A stretch of 20,552 bases of DNA from Candidatus Fermentibacterota bacterium (GTDB lineage: Bacteria; Fermentibacterota; Fermentibacteria; Fermentibacterales; Fermentibacteraceae): NCBI GenBank assembly GCA_012523605.1, contig JAAYTY010000232.1:1-20552 (forward strand), given 5' to 3'. The notes below the pieces were generated by a model. That model was not told where the DNA came from. It searched no databases and saw only the letters and a list, made by a program, of their open reading frames with translations. How positions within the stretch are numbered: position 1 is the first letter of the stretch; every line of letters starts with the position of its first letter. Below, piece after piece: positions 7,288-13,817 of the stretch. The translations under genes and the position numbers were made by a program.

Positions 7288-8397
7288 TCAGCCCTTCAAC
7301 ACGCCCAGGGGGCGCAGCCGGACCAGCGGTGCGACGAGGTCAGCCTGGTTGCGCATGACCTTGTCTATGTCGCGGTACGCTGCCGGAGCCTCGGAGAGAT
7401 CGGCCCCCTCCCCGAATCCCCTTAGACGGCCGCCCCTCCCCGACGTACCGTAGATCACGCCGCGCATGGCCTCCCGGCATTCCTCGACAGAGAGCTTCCT
7501 CGAGGCTTCGCGCCTGCCGAGAACCCTTCCGGCGCCGTGGGAACAGGACATGAACGAGTCGGGGCTGCCGAGACCTCTGACGATCCAGGAGGTCGTTCCC
7601 ATGCTCCCGGGGATTATGCCTGTCTCGCCCTCCCTTGCAGACGTGGCGCCTTTCCTGTGCACCCAGACATGCGCGCCGAAATGGGTCTCCTTCGATGCGT
7701 AGTTGTGATGGATCGAGATCGGTTCGCCCGTGATGCGGCACCCCGTCACCCCGGCGAACACCTCGGCGAAATCGCCCATCACGGCTGACCTGTTCGCACG
7801 AGCGTAGGCCATCGCCGTTTCCATGTCGCGCACATAGAGGATACCCTCGTCGGAATCGTCAGGCAGGAAGGCGAGGTCCGCAGGCGCCTTCCCGAAGCGG
7901 GACTGCATTCTTACGGCGATCTCGTTGTGATGCCTTGCTATCCTGTATCCCAGGTTCCTCGATCCCGTATGTATCGTCAGCCAGATGAATCCGTCGTCTC
8001 CGGCCTGGAGTTCGATGAAGTGATTGCCCCCGCCGAGCGTGCCGAGATTCGCCGATGCCAGCGAGCGGGCACGGCTGTCCAGCCAGGACGGAAGAGCGAT
8101 CTCCGGAGGCAGTGGGAGCGGATTTCGGCGTGAGACTCCCTCGCCCACCGGTATCCTTTCCGCAGTCTCCCTTATGATTGCAGAAACGGCACCGCCTTCC
8201 AGATCGTCCGCCCTCAGCGGAGTGCGAAGCGCAGCCATGCCGCACCCTATGTCCACGCCGACCGCGTTTGGTATCAGCGCGCCTCTGCAGGCCACCACGC
8301 ATCCGATCGGGATGCCGAATCCCCTGTGGCAGTCGGGCATCAGCGCGACGTGGTGGAACGCCCTGGGATGGGTGGAGATGTTCCGCGCCTGTTCCAT
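7288..8397 (-). CDS. rtcB: RtcB-family RNA-splicing ligase
   Basis: RtcB joins 2',3'-cyclic phosphate (or 3'-phosphate) RNA ends to 5'-OH ends using GTP and Mn2+, in tRNA or RNA repair. From the ATG at 8397 the motifs run in order: MPDCHRG (20-26), GVDIGCG (47-53, metal-binding Cys52), LGGGNHFIE (121-129), HTGSR (143-147), HHNYAS (230-235), HRKGA (247-251), GSMGTTSW (264-271) and CSHGAGR (285-291, His287 being the guanylylated residue). All expected active-site residues are present. The conserved family N-terminus continues upstream in frame (IPIRSWCTDPDPGA), but no ATG, GTG or TTG occurs there; a CTG at 8460, 7 nt after GGAGGAGG, is the likely true start and would add 21 residues. No archease gene is adjacent. 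Confidence 0.94.
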   Translation of the reverse strand: MEQARNISTHPRAFHHVALMPDCHRGFGIPIGCVVACRGALIPNAVGVDIGCGMAALRTPLRADDLEGGAVSAIIRETAERIPVGEGVSRRNPLPLPPEIALPSWLDSRARSLASANLGTLGGGNHFIELQAGDDGFIWLTIHTGSRNLGYRIARHHNEIAVRMQSRFGKAPADLAFLPDDSDEGILYVRDMETAMAYARANRSAVMGDFAEVFAGVTGCRITGEPISIHHNYASKETHFGAHVWVHRKGATSAREGETGIIPGSMGTTSWIVRGLGSPDSFMSCSHGAGRVLGRREASRKLSVEECREAMRGVIYGTSGRGGRLRGFGEGADLSEAPAAYRDIDKVMRNQADLVAPLVRLRPLGVLKG

Positions 8398-8518
8398 CGC
8401 CCCGGGATCCGGGTCGGTGCACCACGATCTTATCGGGATGTCCTGTGCGCCGTGTCCCAGAGCACCGCCTCCTCCAAGGTTCCGCGCGGCGGCATGACCG
8501 GGGGTTCCGGGGCGAGGA

Positions 8519-9385
8519 CTACCGGAGAGGAGGGAGGGTGATGGAGCGTTCGGTGCCTCTTGTCCAGACTCTCGCCTCTATGCTGTCCTCGGCGAGGACC
8601 AACAGGCTTCTCATGGTCTCCGGGTGGAAGACACGGAGGCTCTCCACATGCGTCACGACATCGCCGGGACGCAGGCCGCAGAGGCAGGCGGGGCTGCCGT
8701 CGTCAACGGCTACGATCAGCACGCCCGAGGGGCGTTCTCCGGATGCGTCGGAACAGGAGGTGGCGGTGACGCCGAAAGACGAGGTCGCGTGCCATCCGCC
8801 GCTCATGGCAAGCTCCGACCACACCAGCCACGACCTCGCCGGAAGAAGGGCGAGATAATCGGTTCCCACGGCGGCCCTGCTGCCGAGACTGGAGCCGACG
8901 GCGCCCCTGATCACGCCTATGAGCCGGCCCTCCGAGTCGAAGGCGCCGGCGCCCATCAATCCGTCGATCCTTGGCGCGGAGACGAGGAAGATCCCGTCGG
9001 GCGACTCGTCCAGCACCCTTCCTTCGGCGGTCACGGTACCCGTAACACCCTGACCCACCAGCCTTACGTCGTCTCCGATCACGGGCGGCTCGTCGCAGGG
9101 CTTCATGAATCCATCGAAGCCGGCGTCGTCGAAGGAGAGGATGGCCAGTCCGAGGTCGCGGCTGTAGAAAACCGTATCGGGATCCACCCTGAGCCTGCCC
9201 GATGCCACATAGGGGGGTGCATCGGACGTCGCGAAGGAGGCCAGCAGGAGAACGTGCCTGGGGGATATCGCGATGCCGGTCATCACCTCGGTGATTCCTG
9301 CGGGCCTGTCCCTCTTCACGGTGACTATTGCATCCTCGGGGCCGGCGGCGGAGAGAGCCGCGAGAGCGATCAGAAGAGAAAGCAC
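8519..9385 (-). CDS. Exported trypsin-fold/PDZ protein, probable pseudoprotease (HtrA/DegS-like)
   Basis: 288 residues: a signal peptide or anchor (MLSLLIALAALSAAG), a chymotrypsin-fold region (~18-185) and a PDZ domain (~205-288, GSPACLCGLRPGDVVTHV). Aligned by eye with HtrA, TGIAISPRHVLLLASF fits the segment bearing the catalytic His but has Ser50 there; SRDLGLAIL keeps the Asp (Asp77); and GLMGAGAFDSEGRLIGV fits GNSGGxL with Met144 in place of the nucleophile Ser. Two of three catalytic residues are therefore missing, so proteolysis is unlikely. The GTG start lies 9 nt after the anti-sigma stop, with AGGA overlapping that stop. The position beside an ECF sigma/anti-sigma pair suggests a periplasmic sensor or scaffold that controls the anti-sigma factor; this is inference. 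Confidence 0.85.
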   Translation of the reverse strand: MLSLLIALAALSAAGPEDAIVTVKRDRPAGITEVMTGIAISPRHVLLLASFATSDAPPYVASGRLRVDPDTVFYSRDLGLAILSFDDAGFDGFMKPCDEPPVIGDDVRLVGQGVTGTVTAEGRVLDESPDGIFLVSAPRIDGLMGAGAFDSEGRLIGVIRGAVGSSLGSRAAVGTDYLALLPARSWLVWSELAMSGGWHATSSFGVTATSCSDASGERPSGVLIVAVDDGSPACLCGLRPGDVVTHVESLRVFHPETMRSLLVLAEDSIEARVWTRGTERSITLPPLR

Positions 9386-9394
9386 TTCCCCGTC

Positions 9395-9859
9395 CTAGAA
9401 AGCTACCAGGCTCGCGGGCCGCACATAGGATGCCATGGGCGGAGTGCTGATGGCCCTCTTTGCGGATGTCTCGGTGGCAACGGACTTGTCAGGCTGAACG
9501 GCGGCCTCCGGGACGGAGTCGTCGGTTCCTGTGCCGCCGGAGCCGAGCCCGATGATCAGGAGGAGGGCAGCCGCGAACGGGATGACCACGGCGATCCTGG
9601 ACCAGAGCGGCAGACCCGGGATCCGCCTCCGGGCGGGCTTCATGCGGGCGAGCCTCTCGCGCACACGCTTCTCGAGGTCGGCAGGCGGCTCGGGGCGGGA
9701 GATCTGGCGCATGACCGCCGAGAAATCCCTTCCCATCTCCAGCGCGCGTCTGCATGAGGAACAGCCCGCGATGTGGAAATGCAGCATGTGCTCCTCGGAT
9801 TCCGAGACCTCGCCGTCGAGAACCAGGTCAATGAGCTTCAGCGCCTTTTCGCAGTTCAT
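9395..9859 (-). CDS. Zinc-finger (ZAS/zf-HC2) transmembrane anti-sigma factor
   Basis: 154 residues with the typical anti-sigma layout. The cytoplasmic N-terminus has Cys3 and the H-x3-C-x2-C motif (His29, Cys33, Cys36) of the zinc-binding ZAS domain, which clamps ECF sigma factors. A basic stretch (ARMKPARRR) precedes one transmembrane helix (about 88-106), and a 45-residue Ser/Thr/Pro-rich tail faces the periplasm, ending PASLVAF. The ATG at 9859 overlaps the sigma stop codon (ATGA), giving coupled translation; an in-frame GTG at 9874 is less likely. Release of the sigma factor in such systems follows cleavage or remodelling of the tail; the downstream PDZ protein may bind the hydrophobic C-terminus. 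Confidence 0.9.
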   Translation of the reverse strand: MNCEKALKLIDLVLDGEVSESEEHMLHFHIAGCSSCRRALEMGRDFSAVMRQISRPEPPADLEKRVRERLARMKPARRRIPGLPLWSRIAVVIPFAAALLLIIGLGSGGTGTDDSVPEAAVQPDKSVATETSAKRAISTPPMASYVRPASLVAF

Positions 9860-10449
9860 CTCCAACGCTCCCACGCATCGCTAAGAGCAGTGCGCAGCAT
9901 CGCCCGCGCCCTGTTGATCCTCGATTTCACGGTGCCGATCCGGACGTTCAGCACTTCCGCGATCTCCTCGTAGGTTAGCTGCTGGTCCTCCCTGAGGAGG
10001 AAAGGCTCCCTGTAGTGGGGAGGGAGCATGGCTATGGCCTCTTCGAGGGATGCCTTCAGCTCTCTCCTGCCGGCTTCGTAGTGCGGCGCCGTCTGGATGC
10101 TGCTCGTGAGGGTGACGTTGTCGATGGGCACCTGGATCCAGCGGGATCTCCTCCTCCATTCCTTCTTGGCCAGATTGCTAGCGATGGTGAATATCCAGGT
10201 GACCAGAGGGCGCGACGGGTCGTAATGATCGCGATATCTGTGGACCCGGCAGAAGGTCACCTGAAGCAGCTCTTCGGCTTCGTCCTCGTTCCCCAGCATC
10301 CTGATCAGAAGCGAATAAACCGGGCCCTGGAACCTCCTGATGATCTCTGAGAACGCTTCCTCGTCGCCGCTGCAGAGGGCCGACATGAGTTCGGAATCGG
10401 CTCTCTCGTCCTTCCTGTGCGCCCTGCCGCGAACAAGCCTCACAGCCAC
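9856..10449 (-). CDS. ECF-family RNA polymerase sigma factor
   Basis: 197 residues. Sigma region 2 spans about 18-102 (DSELMSALCSGDEEAFSEII, then EAEELLQVTFCRVHR and the tryptophan-bearing VTWIFTIASNLAKKEWRRR). Sigma region 4 spans about 135-190, with the helix-turn-helix LTYEEIAEVLNVRIGTVKSRINRAR. Regions 1.1 and 3 are absent, as expected for the ECF class. The GTG start is preceded by GGAGG at 10-nt spacing; another GTG lies two codons in. It leads a three-gene unit with its anti-sigma factor (4-nt overlap) and the PDZ pseudoprotease. Resemblance to the RpoE/RseA/DegS arrangement suggests an envelope-stress regulon, but target promoters are not shown. Confidence 0.94.
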   Translation of the reverse strand: MAVRLVRGRAHRKDERADSELMSALCSGDEEAFSEIIRRFQGPVYSLLIRMLGNEDEAEELLQVTFCRVHRYRDHYDPSRPLVTWIFTIASNLAKKEWRRRSRWIQVPIDNVTLTSSIQTAPHYEAGRRELKASLEEAIAMLPPHYREPFLLREDQQLTYEEIAEVLNVRIGTVKSRINRARAMLRTALSDAWERWR

Positions 10450-10468
10450 GATGCGACAACCTCCGTCT

Positions 10469-10516
10469 GGAACGTGTTCCCGATCACAATATACCTTGGC
10501 GGGCCGGGCTTGTTCC
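10469..10516 (-). promoter_or_regulatory. Candidate promoter/operator upstream of the ECF sigma gene
   Basis: In the 84-nt gap before the sigma gene, minus strand: GGAAC (10512-10516), an ECF-type -35 core, is followed after 18 nt by TATATT (10488-10493). Just downstream lies GGAAC-AC-GTTCC (10469-10480), a 5-bp inverted repeat that repeats the same GGAAC core. This could be an autoregulated promoter with an operator, or a sigma-70-like promoter with a weak -35. Only visual evidence. Confidence 0.33.
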
Positions 10517-10533
10517 AGCCTGACGAAGGGCCG

Positions 10534-11787
10534 TCACGGAATCAGCAGGGAGACCGGCCAGGCCATGCTGACCAGCCCTGTCAGGGCCACGGCGACCCAG
10601 CAGAAGGCGTTGTACGCCCTGCCGTTCACGAAGAACCCCATCTGAGACCTGTCGTTGACCAGGATCAGCATGAACACGAGCACTACCGGGAGCAGAAGTC
10701 CGTTGACGACCTGCGACCATATCATGACGCGGATGAGAGGGAGCCCCGGAACCAGGACCGAGAGGGCTCCCGAAGCGATGAGGACCGTGTACAGAGTGTA
10801 GAACTGGGGCGCCTCGTCGAACCCCCTGTCGAGACCGGATTCCCAGCCGAAGGCCTCGCAGAGGGTGTAGGAGGTCGAGAGAGGCAATATGCTGGCGGCG
10901 AACAGCGACGCGTTCAGGAGGCCGAAGGCGAAGAGCATCGAGCTTCCGGCTCCGGCGAGCGGAGCCAGTGCGGCCGCGGCGTTATCGGCGCTGTCCACTT
11001 CGATGCCGGCTTCGTGCAGCGTGAAGGCGCATACGACGATGATGCACGCCGCCACCAGGCTCACGACGATGCAGCCAACGATCGTGTCGAGCCGGGAGTA
11101 GCCGTAGTCCTTTACGCTTATGTTCTTCTCGGCCACCGAAGCCTGCTGGTAGAACTGCATCCACGGAGCTATCGTGGTGCCCAGCAGGCCGATGGTCATT
11201 ACGAGATACTCCCTTGAGAACTCCAGGCGGGGAGTCACGAGAGCCCCGGCGACCCTGCCCATGTCCGGTCCGATTACGAACAGCGTGACGGGGTAGGCGA
11301 GGTAGAAGATGCAGGCGACCAGGAAAACCCTCTCGACGTTCCTGTAGGACGCTCTCGTCACCAGCAGCCAGACAAGCACTGCGCAGACCGGTATCGTGAG
11401 AACCTTGGGAAGCCCGAAGAGCTGACCGGCGGCCGCTATTCCCGCGAATTCGGCGATGATGTTCCCGAAGTTCGTAACGAGCAGGAGAACCATCAGAGTG
11501 AAAGTGACCCTCACTCCGAACCTCTCCCTGATCATGTCGGAGAGGCCCCTGCCCGTGACCACGCCCATCCTGTTGACCATCTCCTGGACAATGACGAGCA
11601 GCAGAGTGACGGGTATCATCATCCAGAGGAGCTTCAGCCCGAACCCCGCCCCGGCCTGGCTGTAAGTGGCCAGCCCGCCGGCATCGTTGTCCACGTTGGC
11701 CGTGATGATGCCGGGGCCCATTACTGCGAGGAACACCGCCGCCCTGGCCCAGAGGCGGCCTGCCCCGGGAGGGCGGCGGAACATCAT
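10534..11787 (-). CDS. Nramp-superfamily divalent metal transporter, NRMT (Mg2+)-like
   Basis: 417 residues with about eleven transmembrane helices. Helix 1 has GPG (24-26) and then DNDAGG (33-38), where classical Nramps have DPGN: the Asp aligns with Asp35 but Asn is Gly38. Helix 6 has GTTIAPWMQFYQQ (203-215), where classical Nramps have MPH: Met is replaced by Ala207 and His by Trp209. Loss of the Asn and the soft-metal Met ligand is, as I recall, typical of the Nramp-related magnesium transporters (NRMT), so Mg2+ or another hard cation is likelier than Fe2+. The start overlaps the stop of the MgtE_N/CBS gene by 4 nt (ATGA), implying a joint role. Mn2+ remains an alternative. Confidence 0.88.
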   Translation of the reverse strand: MMFRRPPGAGRLWARAAVFLAVMGPGIITANVDNDAGGLATYSQAGAGFGLKLLWMMIPVTLLLVIVQEMVNRMGVVTGRGLSDMIRERFGVRVTFTLMVLLLVTNFGNIIAEFAGIAAAGQLFGLPKVLTIPVCAVLVWLLVTRASYRNVERVFLVACIFYLAYPVTLFVIGPDMGRVAGALVTPRLEFSREYLVMTIGLLGTTIAPWMQFYQQASVAEKNISVKDYGYSRLDTIVGCIVVSLVAACIIVVCAFTLHEAGIEVDSADNAAAALAPLAGAGSSMLFAFGLLNASLFAASILPLSTSYTLCEAFGWESGLDRGFDEAPQFYTLYTVLIASGALSVLVPGLPLIRVMIWSQVVNGLLLPVVLVFMLILVNDRSQMGFFVNGRAYNAFCWVAVALTGLVSMAWPVSLLIP

Positions 11788-13064
11788 GCGAGCTTCCTGT
11801 AGAAGGGGAGCAGCTCGTCGAAGGAATGCTCGAACGTCACCACTCCCTCGATGCGGCCCTCGGCGTCGGTGACCGGAATAGCCTGTAGGCGGAACTTGAA
11901 GAAGAGGTCGGCCGTCTCGTCGAAACCGTCGCCCGGAGCCAGCGTGGTGAACCTCGTTGTAATGATCCGCGCCAGAGGCGAATCCGCCGGCGTCTTCAGC
12001 AGGCGCCTGAGCGAGACCACGCCCGAAAGCCTGCCGGAACGGTCGGTGCAGTACACGTAGTTGATGAACCGGACTTCGTCGAGAGCCGACCTGACGGCTT
12101 CGAGAGCCTCACCCGCGGTCGCCTCCTCCGGGCAGGACACGAACTCCACCGTCATGAGCGAAGCGGCTGTGTCCTCCTCGGCGACGGAGAGCCTCTCGAG
12201 CTGTTCGCGCTCCTCCTCCTCCATCGCCGCCATGACCCTCTGCTGAGTGACCTCGGGCAGCATCTCGACGACGTCGGCGGCCGCCGCAGGCTCCATCTCC
12301 TCCAGGATGTCGGCGGCGAGACCCGTGTCCAGATCTCCTATGATCGCCGCCTGGACTGCTTCCTCGACTTCCTCCATCGCATCGTCCAGATGTGCGGGAT
12401 CCATGGTCCTGACGAGGGCTAGACGCTCTCCCGGGTCGAGGTCCTCCATGATGTCCGCCAGCTCGGCCGGATGGAGCCTGCGAAGCTGCTCGTTCCTGAG
12501 GCTCAGCTTCACCAGTGTCGTTCCCGTGGAGGTCGTGAGAGGCTGGACGAACTTCCAGCTCACCAGTTCCTCCCGGGGCTCCCTGCGCATCAGCCCGGCC
12601 AGGGCCCTGTATCCCTTCTCGACGCCGAGTCTCCTGACGAGACCCGAAAAGCCGATGTCCACATGCACCAGGATCATTCTCGAACCGTGGACCAGGAGGT
12701 GGATATCGTTGACACGGACAACCTTGGCGCCCTGGACATCGACTACCTGCCTGTCCAGCAGGGAGCGCCTGATGAGAAACCGCGGAGGAACGATCTCGAA
12801 GCCGCCGGGTTCGGTGTCGTCGAAGGGCCGTCCTGTCATTATCGCTTCCAGCAGCCCGGGGCTGAAGGGCAGGACGATGCGTCCGGTGCGGGTGGCGGCG
12901 ACGACGGCCTCGACCTCGGGGAACCTCTCGGTCATACCGGCGACGAGATCCGCGAGCCTGCCCGCGAACCGCCCGTCCGCGGACTTCAGCCTCCGCCCCA
13001 GGAGTCGGGAGAGATAGACGAAGGTTCCCGGAATCTCGGGACCGATGTCGGAGTTTCGAGTCAT
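11784..13064 (-). CDS. Cytosolic PRC-barrel/MgtE_N/CBS regulator, partner of the Nramp-like transporter
   Basis: 426 residues with no membrane segment. PRC-barrel-like units lie at about 15-75 (LLGRRLKSADGRFAGRLADL) and 100-140 (DRQVVDVQGAKVVRVNDI). An acidic, helical MgtE_N domain (about 190-297) carries repeated LHPAELADIMEDLDPGER-type motifs. Two CBS domains follow (about 300-355 and 363-416). MgtE_N plus CBS is the Mg2+-sensing gate of MgtE channels, but the MgtE pore is absent; the next gene, overlapping by 4 nt, encodes an Nramp-like transporter instead. A role as a Mg2+- or nucleotide-responsive gate of that transporter is inferred. The ATG at 13064 is chosen because family similarity begins there; the upstream open frame overlaps the YjbQ gene and is not coding. 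Confidence 0.88.
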   Translation of the reverse strand: MTRNSDIGPEIPGTFVYLSRLLGRRLKSADGRFAGRLADLVAGMTERFPEVEAVVAATRTGRIVLPFSPGLLEAIMTGRPFDDTEPGGFEIVPPRFLIRRSLLDRQVVDVQGAKVVRVNDIHLLVHGSRMILVHVDIGFSGLVRRLGVEKGYRALAGLMRREPREELVSWKFVQPLTTSTGTTLVKLSLRNEQLRRLHPAELADIMEDLDPGERLALVRTMDPAHLDDAMEEVEEAVQAAIIGDLDTGLAADILEEMEPAAAADVVEMLPEVTQQRVMAAMEEEEREQLERLSVAEEDTAASLMTVEFVSCPEEATAGEALEAVRSALDEVRFINYVYCTDRSGRLSGVVSLRRLLKTPADSPLARIITTRFTTLAPGDGFDETADLFFKFRLQAIPVTDAEGRIEGVVTFEHSFDELLPFYRKLA

Positions 13065-13081
13065 GCCCGCCCCCCCGCAGG

Positions 13082-13498
13082 CTATTCGCCTATTATCTTC
13101 ACGAGGATCCTCTTGCGGCGTCTCCCGTCGAATTCGCCGTAGAAGATCCTCTCCCATGTTCCGAGATCCAGCCTTCCCTCGGTCACGGCCACGACCACTT
13201 CGCGTCCCATGATCTGCCGCTTCATGTGTGCGTCGGCGTTGTCCTCGCCTCGATTGTGCCTGTAGGAGTCCACGGGGTCGTGAGGGGCGAGTCCCTCGAG
13301 CCAGTCGTCGAAATCGGCCAGAAGCCCGCTCTCGTCGTCGTTGATGAATACGCTGGATGTTATGTGCATGGCGTTGACGAGGCAGAGCCCTTCCCGGATG
13401 CCGCTCCTCCGGAGTATCTCCTCCACCTGCGTCGTAATGTTGACGTATCCGCGGCGCGAGGGGGTGCAGAACCACAGGTACTCCGTGACCGACTTCAA
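13082..13498 (-). CDS. YjbQ/UPF0047 family protein
   Basis: 138 residues spanning the full YjbQ fold. Signature motifs are AMHITSSVFINDDESGLLAD (His45 onward), SYRHNRGEDNADAHMKRQIMG (His81, Asp89, His91), LDLGTWERIFYGEFDGRRRKR and the terminal IIGE. The conserved His/Asp cluster forms a metal or phosphate pocket. E. coli YjbQ has weak thiamine-phosphate synthase activity, but the physiological role of the family is unsettled. The start is TTG: GGAGGAG lies 4-5 nt upstream, and the previous gene's stop ends just 1 nt before it. It sits within the glgB-to-Nramp run of closely packed genes. Confidence 0.93.
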   Translation of the reverse strand: MKSVTEYLWFCTPSRRGYVNITTQVEEILRRSGIREGLCLVNAMHITSSVFINDDESGLLADFDDWLEGLAPHDPVDSYRHNRGEDNADAHMKRQIMGREVVVAVTEGRLDLGTWERIFYGEFDGRRRKRILVKIIGE

Positions 13499-13499
13499 C

Positions 13500-13817
13500 T
13501 CACTCCTCCTGCTCGAATACGGTCACCGTGTCCGAAGAGCGCACAAGCTCCCACTCCGGGCTGTCGAGAATCGCGCAGGCGCTCTGGAGAAGTCTGGAGG
13601 CGGCCGACATGCTGCTGCATGCGCACACAGCGGAGATCCAGGCCCTCGAGGCTATCCCGGAGTCTCCCACCTGGCTGGAAGAGAATCCCATTCTCCGCAG
13701 CCTGTCCAGCAGAGAGCGCAGATGACCGCGCCTGTCCTTCAGCGTCCTGCAGCCGGGGAACAGCAGTTCGGCCTGCAGGACCCCGACGAAGGACCTCGGA
13801 CGCCTCCGGCCGCTCAC
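13500..13817 (-). CDS. DUF503 family protein
   Basis: 105 residues. The core FVGVLQAELLFPGCRTLKDR followed by LRSLLDRLRRMGFSSSQVGD matches the small DUF503 family (V-G-x-L-x-L-x-L-x-x-x-SLK-x-KR pattern, then a helix and a Val/Ala-rich strand), which has a ferredoxin-like fold. Function is unknown; relatives often sit beside ribosome-binding factor genes, which is not the case here. The GTG start overlaps the glgB stop by 4 nt (GTGA) and has GGGAAGG 7 nt upstream. The family usually has KEKR where this one has KDRR. It ends 1 nt before the YjbQ start. Confidence 0.85.
   Translation of the reverse strand: MSGRRRPRSFVGVLQAELLFPGCRTLKDRRGHLRSLLDRLRRMGFSSSQVGDSGIASRAWISAVCACSSMSAASRLLQSACAILDSPEWELVRSSDTVTVFEQEE

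Noticed and set aside
13065..13475. Upstream extension of the MgtE_N/CBS frame
   Set aside because: It overlaps the complete YjbQ gene in another frame and is Arg/Gly-rich without similarity to the domain family.
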